64,000 nt of DNA from Lotus japonicus (GCF_012489685.1 NC_080042.1:18800150-18864149), one strand, 5' to 3'; shown: positions 10,062 to 22,483, counted from the first letter of the stretch. Translations and numbers: made by a program. Notes: a model not told the origin generated them from the letters alone.

Positions 10062-11591
10062 ATTTCTTCGTGAATATGAAGACAATAGCACAAATCATAG
10101 ATATAAGAAATTACTAACATATTAATCTTAAAAAAAATTGAATGTGATAGTAGCACAAATCAGGATTGTGAAAGATAAATCATAAAGTATGACATTATTG
10201 TGTTTATTCCAAGTCATCCAAGTTTGAGTCAATATTACATGGAACACCTACTGAAGTTTTAAAGGTAAGTTCCATTGATAGAAAAATAGAAGTTAGAGTA
10301 CTCTTTGCATATTTTTTATTATGTTTATTTGCAACTCTTAAAACTTAAAAGTAATGAAAGAATCAAAGAATAGAGATTGAGGTGGTCCTTCTCATGAATT
10401 AGTAAATGGTTGGCTAACTTGACCAAGTTTAATCAGTTCCAGAATCTGGGTGCTTTTAAATTGCTTCTTGATCTTGCTTATACTAATTATGAACTGACAA
10501 CACTATTGATAGAAAAGTATTGTCAAACCTATCATTAACATCTGTATTTACATGTTGACGCTGAAAGCAACTTCCATCAACTCCATATATGATAGAAATT
10601 TTTTATTTTTATGTCTGCATAATATATATAATCAGTAGCTAATTTTACAGAAAAATGTGGAAAACGTTGCTTTCCAGCAGCCACCTTGGACCAACGCAAA
10701 ATGCAATTGAAGCAAAACTCATCTGCAATATTAGGAATGAAAGCATAACAACATCAGTAACATTATTCAATCAGCTCTAATTGTTTCAGAAATTTCAACT
10801 AATGAACCCAATAAATCTTCTTTTGATATATAAATTCTTTCCAACCAAAAGTAACCCGAACAATCAAAAAATTAATGGAATCAATTTCAATTGCTTCGAA
10901 TTCGACTAAGCCAGTGCTGGAATCAATTTCCATTACCAAAGAAAAGAAATAAAAAATTGAGAAAGGGAAAAACATTTTGGGACCCAGGGGATATGATTAT
11001 ATACACATCATAAAGTTTGATAATTATAGATAGAATATAATAATAAGCAAGTATGAGCAAATGTTTTACCTTGTTAAAAACTGGGAACTCGGTTTTGAAG
11101 TGAGTTCAAACAAACTCTTATATCTGTTCATTATCTCCCGGTTCCTGTGCCCGAAACTGATTACATGAGAATGCTAGAATTTCAAGACCTGAATAAAGAA
11201 GACCAAATTTTTTAGATAGACAAAGAGACCCTACAGTTTGTGAGTTGTTTGAACCTTGAAAAACATGAGAAGCTTATTGCTATGTGGTATATATAGCCAA
11301 AATCTCGAATCAATCCATAATTAATAATGGTCTTTTACTAAGGATGTCAAAACTCAAACAAATGTTAAAAATTAGTAGCAAACATTGTGTCTTATTAGTG
11401 ATATAAGGTTGTTGGTGCACGCAACCTATAAGGTTTAACTTCTCAGATCTCACTACATGGTCATATCTTTGGAACCAACACAAAACTTGCAAATACAATA
11501 TCATATCCAGAGTTAAATTCAAATGTAAGAACAACCATACATTAGCTCACCTATTTCATTTTCTTCTTTATTTTCTCATGTTGGTTGTTTG
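10062..11591. other. Non-coding AT-rich stretch
   Basis: No coding exon, RNA gene or element recognised. Stop codons are dense in all frames. Confidence 0.5.
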
Positions 11592-11596
11592 TCCTC

Positions 11597-13036
11597 TGTT
11601 GACCCGAGGATATAAGGGTATTTTTGTGGGTCTTTTATTTTATTTTTAATTTATTTTCTGAGTTTTAATTAGTTTTTATGATATTTTTAAGTAATTTTCG
11701 GATTTTTAATTATTTTAGGATTTTAGGAGTTTTTATTTTGATTTGTTAGATTTTAGTAGTTTTTATCTTATCATTAATTAGTACTTTTTAAATGATAGAT
11801 TTAGTTAGGATTTAGGTTTTTTATTTTGAATTATTATCTTTTTAGTATTTTATTTTGATTTATGTTTTTATTTTTATTTTATTTTATTTAGGATTTTCGG
11901 AATAAAAAGAAGAGAGAAAAGCAGTAAAAGGGAGCTGAAACTGGTGCTGATGGTTCACAGGAGCTGCCATGTACCCGCAGGAGATCAACGGCTGCTGTTT
12001 TGTTCTCTGACATGCAGCATGATCTGGAAAGAGGTCCACCATAAGACCATGCACCCGCGAAGCGCTGGATTACTCACTTTGAAGCTTGGACCAATTGAAA
12101 AGCGACACGTGGCGTTAGATAGGTTTTGTTTTGTCTTTTGCGGGGCCATCACGTGGAAAAGAAAAGAAACAGAAGGCAAAGTAGGCGGTGGCAGTTTAAA
12201 GGAATACGGAAAAACTTAATATATATATTTTGGTAGAAGTATTATTTGGGAGGCTTTTGGTGATTGGAATTTAGCACAAACTTCTTAGGGTTTTGAGAGC
12301 TTTTGCTAGGTTCTTCTTGGAGATTTTAGGTGCTATTTTCTTTCTCTTTAATTCTTGATTATGGCCATGCTTGGCTAAACCTCTTTTAGTATTTGGGTGT
12401 TGAACCTTTTTAGGATTATGTTTTGATTCGAATCTTTGCTTCATATGAATTTTATTTATTAATCTACGTAGTTGTTTCAATTTATCTTGATTATACTTGA
12501 ATGCATGCGAGTAATTTACTAATTCCTATGAGAACGGAAGTTGATTAGGAATTAGAGAAATAAGGAAACAATTAGATTAGGCGTTCCCTACTGCTTGATT
12601 CAAGAGTAGAACCTAATTGCGTTGGTTAGTTTAAATAGAACTTAATCTTCAATTCCCTGGTCTAGGTGCTCGTAAAACAGACTTAGTAATTGAATTGAAA
12701 GTCTAGGGCGTGTGAGTTATCAACATCTTAGAACATAGGCTAAATCGCTGTAGAGGAGTTTATTAAATTCATATGAACATTGTTAGAATAAAGGCATAAG
12801 CCGAATAGGTGAAACAGGACCCAAGTACTATCTTTCTCATCTGATTTCATAAACTATTTGATTTTCGCTTTTACTTTTTATTAGTGATTGTTACAATCTT
12901 TAAAATCCTTAAAATTGGTTTTTATTTTCATAATCTAAATACTAGAAGTTAATATAATTAGTATTGAATCACAATCCTCGAGGGATCGATAATTTATTAC
13001 TACGGGCAACTTTGTACACTTGCAAAGGAGCTATCA
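11597..13036. mobile_element. 1440-bp solo LTR
   Basis: The segment starts TGTTGACCCGAGG and ends GGAGCTATCA (TG...CA termini). It is flanked by the perfect 5-bp target duplication TCCTC at 11592-11596 and 13037-13041. There is no gag/pol coding sequence, so it is a solo LTR left by recombination between the two LTRs of a full element. The last 70 bases (ACTACGGGCAACTTTGTACA and onward) resemble the 3' ends of Athila/Tat-type Ty3/gypsy LTRs, which is only a suggestion. Short ORFs inside (11944-12219, 12271-12480) have no recognisable product. Confidence 0.85.
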
Positions 13037-13041
13037 TCCTC

Positions 13042-14976
13042 TGTAGTAGCAGAAGCTTAATTCACTTCCTGTTCACTTTTTAGTTGCACCTTCTCATAAT
13101 ATTTCTCCTGGTAAGTCAAGTAGTAAAGTAATGAGGATTAGAAAAGGGAAAAGTTTCAAAAATTAATACTCCGAGTGCCGAGATAACTCTACTTCTTCAA
13201 TATATATAATGACTTTAAGCATAAGTCAGATTCAATTTAGGGTGTTGAGACTACCTCGAGGGAAGCCCTCTAGAGGTGCATGTGAGCAGAGCTTGGATTC
13301 AATATCTTGGGATAATGCAGAAGCAAGAATGCATACCAACGATAGCAGCAGTTTGAACATAAAAATTTGTAAAGAGTGAGCATGTGTATTTTTCAATTAA
13401 TACTCTCCCTCCCATTGTCTGTGACCCGAGTGCCGAAATCTACAATAACACATCTAACAGGATCAAAAATAACGCTAGAATGAACTGAGCTACTTGAAAG
13501 AAGGATGGAAGCTTCTACATGAAAGTAGACTTAACATACATGAAAACTCTTATATCCCCTGCTGTTGCGCATGAGCAAAGTTCTTCATTTTTATCCTGAT
13601 TAATACAAAAGAAAGTTAGCATCAGATTAACAAAACAAAGGAATACATGAAGCCAATGCAAGATTGAGTGAAGTTTTGGAATTGAATTCAGTTAAAAAAT
13701 AATCTTGCTAGTGGTATATCATAAAATAGAAACCACATAAAACGCTCAATATCCAATGCATTGAAATCAGAATAAACAGATAAAGAGAGCTATCATATCT
13801 AATTAAAACTATAACTCAGTAACTTGATTGATCCATAACAATATAGCCACATCCCATAGTAACAAAACAGTGATGAGAAAACACTCTTGAGTTCGTACTC
13901 TTGGAGATGAACATGACTGGTATAATAATCTGGTTAATAGTAAGAAGGAAAAAACTCTAAATCTAAGCTAATCAGAATTAAAAAACACAGTGGAGCAGCA
14001 CTTCCACGAAAAAACTCATCTTTTGTAACATTGTTTCCCAACAAAACAAAGCTGAAACTAATATACATCAAACCTTATAGGTAGTAATCTATAAGAGATG
14101 GATTGAAGGAACTTCTACTAAAAAAAACCACCAGGGCAAGGAACAATGCAATGAAGAAATGAAAATGGAAAATAAGATTAAAAATTGAAAGAAAACCAAA
14201 ATGCAAAAATTGAAATACCTATAAGAAATCGTTCAATCCATTTATAGGAAATCAGTCTAGAGTTTAGCTATAGTAGCAGCATCTTTTGTCTCACCATTAT
14301 CCAAACACTTCAAGTAAGCACGTAGGCTCAAACCTATAAGTTCAGCCCAAAGTCATGGTTGAGAAGAAAAAAACAATTTACCTGCTCATATTTTACTTTC
14401 AACGAGCGAATCGATGCCAAATACTCAAATCTCACCAGCTGATCCCAGAAAGAATCAACTACATATTTCAGCAATAATTTCAGAAAACACAAAAAGCAAA
14501 AATCAATGTTTACGTGCAATTTCAGAAAACACTCAAGTAGGTACCTTTCAAATATACTCAAAAAGTTTGAAGCAATGTTAAAGCAGTTCCTCTCATTTTT
14601 GCTTGGTGATTTGCATGTTCAAGCAATGTTATCGTGCACCTGGGGTAACGGCAGAGGTTTAGGGGAGTGCGGTGGCGCCGTGGTGGTCGACGGTGGACAT
14701 GGTGAGTCGACAGAGGAGGCTGAGAAAGGGTCTTTTATGGTATGAGAGATAGGCAGGGTTATAAGAGGTTTTTGCTAATGTGATGTATTATTGATTTAAA
14801 TCACTTATCAGATTTAATTTTTGTTTAAAATCGCTAGTTTTTTAAGGATACTTGAGGGTTAAAATAAAATAATATTTAAAATATTTACCTATTGAATATC
14901 TTTTTGTTTTTTCCTTGACGTGAATCTCTTATAAATGGAGCATGATCACGTTGGATTTTATTTATTTTAATATATC
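13042..14976. other. Unassigned stretch, possibly relics of a gene
   Basis: No complete gene can be assembled. On the minus strand a 77-nt open segment (about 14380-14456) with an AG acceptor and GT donor would encode FWDQLVRFEYLASIRSLKVK. Another exon-like segment lies near 13520-13600. Neither is recognised, and an ATG-led segment near 14700 stops after 13 codons. The region may be an old gene remnant or chance. Confidence 0.2.
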
Positions 14977-15190
14977 TAAAATTTAAAAAGTTACTAAATA
15001 AATATAGATAAAAACTATCAAAATCTAGCAAATTACAATAAAAACTCATAAAATCATGAATTAATTAAAAATCCGAAAATTCAATAAAAATACCATAAAA
15101 ATTAATTAATACTCTAAAAATAAATCAAATATAAATTAAGATAAAATCAAGAAATAAACAACCTAAATCCTAATCAAATCTAAAATTTAA
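14977..15190 (-). repeat. Segment related to part of the solo LTR, inverted
   Basis: The reverse complement of 14977-15117 aligns by eye with 11657-11800 of the solo LTR (shared blocks such as TTTTCGGATTTTTAATTA and AGTTTTTATC). The adjoining 15117-15190 aligns with 11800-11865, but in swapped order. It looks like a degraded, rearranged LTR fragment of the same family. AT-richness lowers confidence. Confidence 0.5.
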
Positions 15191-15524
15191 AAATATTTTT
15201 TTATGAGAATTAACCAGAGAATGACACGTGGAATTTTTTTTATGAGAATTAACGTGAGAATGACACGTCACTAAATCAGCCTGATGGGGAGTTCTTCTTT
15301 TCTAATATATATTGATTTCTTTGTTGTTGAGCATAAAAAATGTAGTTATGCTAATGTGGTATGCCGTATTAAGTAGGGAATAAGAATTGTTACCCCTCAT
15401 ACAATTGTTACCCCTTCATTTTTTTAAAATCCCAAAATTGTCCCCCATGTTTTAACACCCCCTTTTTCTCCCTTTCTCGAGCCGTCACGTTCTCTGCAAT
15501 GCATCACGTTCCTCATCACTTTCT

Positions 15525-15850
15525 CCCGAGCATTACGGCTCGGGACTGAAAGTTATTTCCCGAGCTTTAGGGCTTGGGACCAGAAGTTGTTTCCTTACGT
15601 TTTCCTTACCGAGGTCTAAGGCTCGGGAATTGTTCCAATTTCTTCAAGGAAGGTTTCCGAGGTTTGCCAACCTCGGGAACACATTTTTCACATTCGAACT
15701 TGACAAACCTCGGGAAATCCACGTTTATAAATTACCGAGGCATAGCCCTCGGAAGGATTCCGGGAATTAGACCCTCGGGATATTGCCGAGGTACCAAAGC
15801 TCGGGAAATTCATCAGGAAAATTGTAATATATCCCGAGACTTAAAGCTAC
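15525..15850. repeat. Array of about eight CCGAG-loop-CTCGG hairpins
   Basis: Short inverted repeats recur every 24-50 bp: 15525-15530/15539-15544, 15559-15564/15573-15578, 15609-15613/15622-15627, 15657-15662/15671-15677, 15735-15740/15747-15752, 15760-15779 and 15786-15790/15800-15805. Weaker half-sites lie at 15708-15714 and 15833-15838. Arms are CCGAG(G) and (C)CTCGG; loops are 8-9 nt and vary. Spacers between hairpins are unrelated. The array ends about 30 bp before the hAT target site at 15878. Function is unknown; such arrays are seen in subterminal regions of DNA transposons. Confidence 0.8.
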
Positions 15851-15885
15851 GAAATTAATTGCTCTCCTTCCCGGACAGTTAAATA

Positions 15886-16572
15886 CAGTGGCGGAACCAG
15901 GATTTTTGTAGAGCTTGGGCACAGTTAAACCTAAGCCGAACTGCCCACAATTGACGTCTGACCTAGGATTTTTAAATTGCGGTCGCGGTTGCAGGCATTG
16001 TGGTGTTACAACTATTGCGACGTGAATAACCTGTTGCAATATAAATATGTCTCATTCTCAATTAAACACTCAAGCCCCAAAATAACAACGAAAATTTGTT
16101 GTTGTCTCTCCAAATAACAATGACAATCCGTTTGATAAAAGCAAACCCAACCTGGTAAGTCCTCAAGTGCTTCCATTTCCTAACAATTTTCTCCCCAAAC
16201 CAACCTGAAAGCTCCTGAACCACCTTACCCACAAGCTCATCATCGGAAACACTCTCAAACAACCAGATCAGCGACACCCAGACTAGAGCCTTACGGTGTG
16301 GGCATGTGGGCTGTGGCGGTGTGGGCGTGCCGCAGGGAGAGGAGAAAGGAGGTGAGTGAGAAAGTGAGAGAGGAGAGAGATGGGCCACATTTTTTTGTTT
16401 TTGGTTGAGGGATGTACCAGGCTTAACAAAAAAAAAAGAATGTCTTGTGTTTTTTGCCCAGCTTAACTAAAAAAAAACCTCTTTTTTCCTATGCGGCCCA
16501 AGTAAAAATATTTTTTTTTGCCACGGAGCCTGGGCAAGAGCCCAGGCAAGCCGGGCGCTAAATCTGCCCATG
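15886..16572. mobile_element. Non-autonomous hAT element with 8-bp target duplication
   Basis: The 8-bp direct repeat GTTAAATA flanks the element (15878-15885 and 16573-16580). The left end begins CAGTGGCGGA; the reverse complement of the right end begins CATGGGCAGA, matching at 7 of 10 positions. An 8-bp duplication and CAG/CAT-type imperfect terminal repeats are diagnostic of hAT. The element is 687 bp and encodes no transposase. It contains a gene-like coding fragment on the minus strand (16110-16292), so it is a candidate transduplicating (Pack-type) element. Confidence 0.85.
16110..16292 (-). pseudogene. Gene fragment inside the hAT element, renalase-like?
   Basis: About 60 codons on the minus strand have normal protein composition, including SVSDDELVGKVVQELSGWFG and EKIVRKWKHLRTYQVGFA. 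The WxHLRTYxVGFA pattern recalls the C-terminal part of plant FAD/NAD(P)-binding renalase-like oxidoreductases; this family call is tentative and from memory of the pattern only. Flanking sequence in the same frame is low complexity, so only part of an exon seems to be captured. There is no start or stop of its own. Confidence 0.4.
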
Positions 16573-17521
16573 GTTAAATAGAAACAGAGGTAGTAACTCG
16601 CAAGCCGCTGAAGTTGATGAAAAGAAAATGGAGTGGGAGATGACAACAAGTTTATAAGAAGTGCATCTACAGAGATTTCTAATGCAATTTTTGTACCAAG
16701 TTGGTAGAAATGCATTTCCAAAGGCACTAGAGAACAACTTTTCTACTTATGCCAAATGTGAAAGATGAAAAAAGACGCAGAAAGTGAGAACATGGAGAGA
16801 AATCAATGTGATCATCGAACTTGTAGAGCTTTCTGAATCTTTCAGTTTAACATATTTGTAGCAACAAAGAAAATGAAAAGATTGAGTGATACATAAAACA
16901 TGAGAGTCAATGCTGAATAAAAACATATAGAACTTTACCATAGCTTAATGTTCGATAGAATTGCTCTAATTAGAAGGAAAAAAAACTACGTTGTAGTAAG
17001 TATATAAATGCATTTGTCACATTAGCTTATTTGATCGTCCGTTCATAAATGGGGAGAAAAACTTTTTTTAACCATAAGTTAGAGAAATAATTTGTTTTCA
17101 GTTTCAGTGAAAAACTTGTTGAGGCGATGAGTTAATGACCAAACAAAGAGTCGTTTCTGCTTACCAAAACAAAGAAAGACAATTGAGTTTGACTGCATTT
17201 CCACCACTTTAGGCTAGAAGGTTGAAATTCAAACATAAAAAGATCAACAAGTACTTCCACCATATCGTCAACCTTTAACACTTGAGACTTTCAAAAATAC
17301 AGCAAAATGAGAATTGTCTCCCATGGAAAGTTCTCTCTCTAGCTAGGGTGTAATTTAATATTGATAAACCTTAAAAGATTGAATCATGTTTAGCAAAGGC
17401 ATTGAAATTAAAACATACACTTCAAATGATTATAGAAAATCTTGCAGGTTCCCAATGAGCTGCTCGACACTCATTCTTCGCGAAGATCTTATCATGTGCC
17501 CATTTGATGCACGAGTGTGAA

Positions 17522-18849
17522 TTAGTCTATCTCGAATATATCTGAATGAAGGAACATTAATTGCATGGATACTCTATGGTGATATAATGGATCTTCATAA
17601 AAATTGAAAATAGCCTCTGCAGCATTATCCCTCAGTTCCTCGTTCCCCTGATGAAGCAAGACCGTACCATGAGAATTGGAATTGCTCCTGCCTTAGCAAG
17701 GGCCAATCTATCAGCTCCATCATAGCTTAGCTCAGCAAATACCCTAGAAACAGTCTCCATTACCTTCTCAGTTCCACTCCTTAAAAGCACAACAAGGACT
17801 GGGATTGCGCCCGAATCCCGGATCACAGATGATGAGATTCGGCCACCGGATAGATCCCACATCACATTGGTCGCTGATACTTTTGATTCATGATCACCTT
17901 CTCTAAGAATTCTCACCAAGTGCCCAACAATTTCAACATCACTATGCTCTCTAATAGCCAATTCAGAAAGCACGTCCTCAGCTATCCCCTTACCATAAGG
18001 ATCAGGTCCTTGAAGGAGCTCAACAAAAAGAAGGATAGCCCCAGCTTCAGTAAATGGTCTAGTGTTACCATTAACATGAGCAGATAACCTACGAATATAT
18101 TTGGCAGCTATAAGCTTAGTTGTTTGATCTCCATCACGCAACAACTCCACAAGCAGTGGTACTGCTCCTAATTTAATAAGCTCATACTCAATCTCGCTTG
18201 GGTCTCCACCTAGAAATTCAATTGATTGACATGCTCTTTCCCTAGAGATCATGCTGCCTCTACCAGCAGCCTCCACAATAAGATGAAGAGCTCCTAATCT
18301 AATGAGTTCATTCCTGACATCCTTTTGCAATGCTAACATACTCAAAATCTCTAACAGATACAACCTAATATTATCATTCTTATTTGAATTCAACAAGTTC
18401 ATGATGACTCGAAATCCGCCACCGAAAAAAAATGTTTTCCTACTTACATTACTGAAATTGACAAGAACCATGAACAATTTAATCAGAACTTCCCGCATCT
18501 TCCCCTTCGAATGAGCCAATAACCTTATCAAAGAATGTGTAACACCCTGTGTACCCATTGCAATTGTCAATGCAGCACCATCATCTTGGCAAGAAATGCA
18601 CATCAAGCAGTAAGCAACAACCTCTTGAAGTGAAGGAGAAGGATCATTTGGTATACTTTGAGCAAGAATCTCATTGAGAATAGATATGGCACGAGATAAT
18701 GCACGCTTAGGGTCATGCTCAAAGAAACGGGACAACTTGGCCATGACTTCCATTTTCAAAGGCTTGGTCCCTGAGGCCATAACATTCTAAAACTTCCTCA
18801 GTTCTTCTTCCCAACCCAAGTCCATGGTTTCACTTTCAACCTGTTCCAT
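17522..18849 (-). pseudogene. Armadillo-repeat protein, copy 1 (probably pseudogene)
   Basis: The natural start, judged from copy 2, is the ATG at 18847-18849 (MEQVESETMDLGWEEE). After 20 codons there is a TAG (18787-18789) where copy 2 has CAG. A 382-codon ORF restarts at the in-frame Met at 18780 and stays open to 17632. It carries successive ARM repeats: LGALHLIVEAA, LGAVPLLVELLRDGDQTTK, AGAILLFVELLQG, SGAIPVLVVLLRSG and AGAIPILM. Near residue 370 a one-base shift diverts the frame; the alternative frame continues with homology to copy 2 and stops at 17522-17524. ARM solenoids bind other proteins. This one resembles the ARM half of plant U-box proteins but has no U-box, and its cellular role is unknown. 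A shortened protein from 18780 could still be made. Confidence 0.75.
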
Positions 18850-21564
18850 TCAACGTAATTTAATCAACGTAAATATTAAATTAAAAAAATATCATTATTC
18901 ATAATATTCTAATTAAATAACAAAATAAAAATCACGTACTAGCCAAAAACAAATTATACATGGATTGATGCATAGAAAATACTACTACTACTAGCACTCT
19001 AAGAGTAAAAGAAAACCGAATTATAAAGCAAGAAAGATACAATCTAGGGATGAAGAACACAAAAGGGGAGTGAATCCCACATATGATACAATTTTTCATC
19101 ATTGTCAGACCAGAAATGATAAAACAATGAAATAAATCAACATATCAAATTGAGAAAGAGGAGTTAGTGGTGGAAATAAAATTTTACAATGCACAAAGTT
19201 CATCTATATCTTTTGATCATTTATTTTACCTCTCCAACCAATTTCTTGCCATTCCAGGAGTGAAAACTAACATGTCACTATTCATGTTCAGTTTTCCAAA
19301 ATATACAATTTCTCACTAATAATTCTTCCTACCAACTTCAATCCTTTCAAATATCTTTCCAACAAATATACACCATTAATAAATTAAGTAAAATAAAAAA
19401 AAATGACTATTATGTCAGGTCAAAGAAAATATTTTGGGGAAGGTAAATATTTCTTCAAATACTACTATTTAAAGAATGTTTTTCTCTTCGGACAATTGCC
19501 TCATTTTCATATAACCAAGGTCAAGCCCTGTGAGAGTGAAATGGTGAAGGAACAATGTCGCATCTTTTGAGACTAGATTTGATCGAGTAAGTGTGTGCGA
19601 ATATAAGAAGAAAGGAGTAAAAGGGGTGTGTGTGTGGATGAGAGAGAGAGAGAGAGAGATAGAGAGAGACCAAACAAGATATTCATAAAGGGAAAAAAGT
19701 GTAAATTGAAAATGGTATAATAGTGGTAACCATAGTAGTCAAAATAAGGATTATGATCTTAATCGGGAAGAGGTGTAACAATTATAAATTGGATAAACAT
19801 AGGATTATTCATAAGACTTAGAAATATTACTATAAACATAATATTTATAATATTTTGTGCTGATTTATAGCATTTTATAAATACGTGTTAATTTATAATA
19901 TATTATAAGTTATATAGTCACATAATATTTATTATTTATCTAAAATGTAGGTTAAAATTGATCTCTACTGCTCTAAATTTAAACCTGTGCGCAACTTTTC
20001 TATTTCAGTTTTAAAACCCGATTATTGAGCTTAAGCCCAATATCTATGAAAACCCTAAGTCTGTTACCTACACTTTACGCCTGGCAGGGGAAAACTGTAT
20101 AGCAGCATCCGCATCTCCTCCTCTTTTTTCCTTTCTGACCAAATATTCTATCTCATCTTTTTTTCCTCTCTCACTCTTCCGAAGATGGTGCCGCCTGTTG
20201 TAACAATGAGACAGTGGGTCTGCACCGTAAAGGACACATCAAGGAGGAGAGGATTTGGCCTCATTAAAATCATACACATGATCATTTTTTGGTACTTCAC
20301 TTATGAAGTTTTCTCTCACAAAAGCGGATCTTCCTAAATCGCATACTTCAACAAAATCACGTTTTTACTGCGATTTTGGGAGTTAGGTTACAATTTAAAT
20401 CCATTTTAGGTACAACGCGATTTAGGGGTGCGATTCTAGCATGGGTTGACGATGAATCACAAATTAAATCGCTATTTTGACTACCATGGTGGTAATGTAA
20501 CATCACTACTATTCAACATGAGATATTTCTTCACGAAACACAAGAAAGTTGTTTAATAAATTATCGAGATTTCATATATAGTTATTGAACACTATATGCA
20601 TTATTATAGATTGCGTACCTTTAGTAGATTGAAGATTCAAGTGTGTTCCTTTGTCCTTTGGAAGTTGGCGTGCTTTGATCACAAAATCAAAGAGGGGGAG
20701 TTGCAGAGTTAGTTGATGAGACTACAGAGAGGACTTAACCCAAATATATATAACTCTAGTCCATTTTCAACACGGGCCTATGGTTAAGGCCTAGACTATA
20801 CCGCACACTAATCAATATTACAAATATTCAAGCCCAAATAAGTGGAACCCTTAAATCGTCAAGTCCTTATACATTTTATCTGGATTATGAATTATCCCTT
20901 TTTATTAAAACTAAAAACTATAATTGATTACGACCCACAAGAATTAATAAATAATTATAATATGTTAGCCGGGGAAAACTAATATTACATAAAATTAAAA
21001 ATCAAAAAATTGAAATAAAAAGTTTGCGCGCATTCTGCAATATTTTTCCCACAAAACCTGTTAAATATAACAATTGGTAAATATAACAATCCGGTCCTCA
21101 ATATCTGTCACTTTAAGGTTGTGGCGCATGAATTAGAAATATCATTTAGTGTTCTAATTTTATTAAAATTATTATATAACTTCCTAATATACCTCTTATC
21201 TCTCTTATTAATAATATCTTTTTAGTTCTCCTACCACCGATAAATTAAGGGTACAATTGGTAAAGCATAGTTAATGCTCTCTTAAAATTGTAAAAGTGAC
21301 AGCTAAATAGGAACAATAAATGATCAAAATAGTGATAGTTTTTAAAACTAGGTTACGACAACAAGTTTTTAAATTTTTTCAATTTTTAAAAATAGAAAAT
21401 AGTTTTTCAAAAACTATAACTAGTTTGACCCTAAAGCCTCACTTTTCTTATACTCTTTTCTCTTCTCTTGTGTCCCACGTAGATAAAACTCCATTTTTTT
21501 AGTTACTAACAAGAAACACCGGAAAGGTGACCGTTGTTCAGTTTACACCGGTTAATGGATGGCC
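18850..21564. other. Upstream region of ARM copy 1 and spacer
   Basis: 18850-20160 is duplicated at 37600-38560 and probably holds the original promoter, a 5' UTR intron or both; the similarity includes TTACCTACACTTTACGC near 20070. 20570-21000 weakly resembles 33700-33960. No coding exon was recognised. 20300-20480 repeats the motif GCGATTT in a non-coding context. Confidence 0.5.
19626..19669. repeat. Compound (GT)n-(GA)n microsatellite
   Basis: A short GTGTGTGTGTG tract is followed by a GA tract interrupted once by AT. It lies upstream of ARM copy 1 and has no equivalent at the matching place in copy 2. Confidence 0.85.
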
Positions 21565-22110
21565 ATGAAATGTTGGAGAACAAAGAAGTATCTTGTAAGT
21601 CGCCTAAGTTGATGAAAAGAAAATGGAGCAGGAGATGATATCCAATGTTAAGAGGTGCGCTTCTACATAGATTTCTTTTTAGATTTTGATCTAAACAAGT
21701 TATTCATCCACGGTTATGAGCACCTTATAGGCTTATCTGAGATAATGCAATAATTGTACCAAGTGTGGTAGAAATGCACTTACAAAGACACCACAAAATA
21801 GCTTTCTAATTATGCCAAATATGAAAGCTGAAAAAATATGTAGAAAGTGAGAAAATAGAGAGAAATCAATGCGATCATTAAACTTAGTAAATGCATTTGT
21901 CACATTAGCTTATTTGATCGTCCATAAATGAGCAGCAAAACTTACTTAAACCGAAACTTCAAAAATATGATTTGTTTCAGTTTCAATTAATGATTTTAGT
22001 TGTTCCAAAAAAAATTAACGATTTTAGTAATAATAACAAGATGTCATTGTTTATTTATTTCCTAGTGGTAAACTTTGCAATAGAGATGATGAAAACAATG
22101 TCTAGTGAAA
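21565..22110. repeat. ARM-gene duplication, left end of copy 2
   Basis: Diverged copy of 16585-17100, with shared blocks at 21607-21640 and 21895-21930. It contains no intact gene. Its separation from the rest of copy 2 is explained by insertions at about 22.1-23.7 kb and 24180-33688. Confidence 0.7.
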
Positions 22111-22483
22111 AGGAAAACATGAAAAAACTCCCAATACTTGATTCGGTTTTTTGTTTTTGTTTTTCTGCTAGCTTGTCTAGCAAATGTCTAGCAAATAAGT
22201 TATGAGTGGAAAGTTTTTAGAGTTATACTATATATATTACAAAATAAAGCAGTGAAATATGACTCGAATACTTTCCTCAACGAATAGCCTATTCAACCAA
22301 TCAATTTTATTTGACCATAAATAACATTGAAGCATATTATATTAAAACTATAATTTAATGACCAATAAGAATGAGAGAATAGAGACAAATTTCGTCTCGT
22401 GCCATATATCATTTTCCTATGAAATATCCACTTAAGGAACACAAGAATTGGTAACATAGCAAGAGCAGATTTGATTGAGAAGG
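22111..22483. other. Spacer, nothing recognised
   Basis: AT-rich; no gene or element recognised. It ends at the oligo-T run taken as the tail of the LINE-like fragment. Confidence 0.4.

Larger units (their letters stand above)
16585..20160. repeat. ARM-gene segmental duplication, copy 1
   Basis: This unit is homologous, in the same order and orientation, to pieces spread over 21565-38560. 16585-17060 matches 21590-21960 (shared AAGTTGATGAAAAGAAAATG and ATTAGCTTATTTGATCGTCC). 17200-17270 resembles 23710-23790. 17280-18849 matches 33985-37595 (the ARM gene). 18850-20160 matches 37600-38560. Copy 2 is longer because of a LINE-like fragment, a 9.5-kb retrotransposon and a 2-kb solo LTR. Confidence 0.75.

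Noticed and set aside
11944..12480. ORFs within the 1440-bp solo LTR
   Set aside because: No recognisable product; located in an LTR with perfect ends and target duplication.
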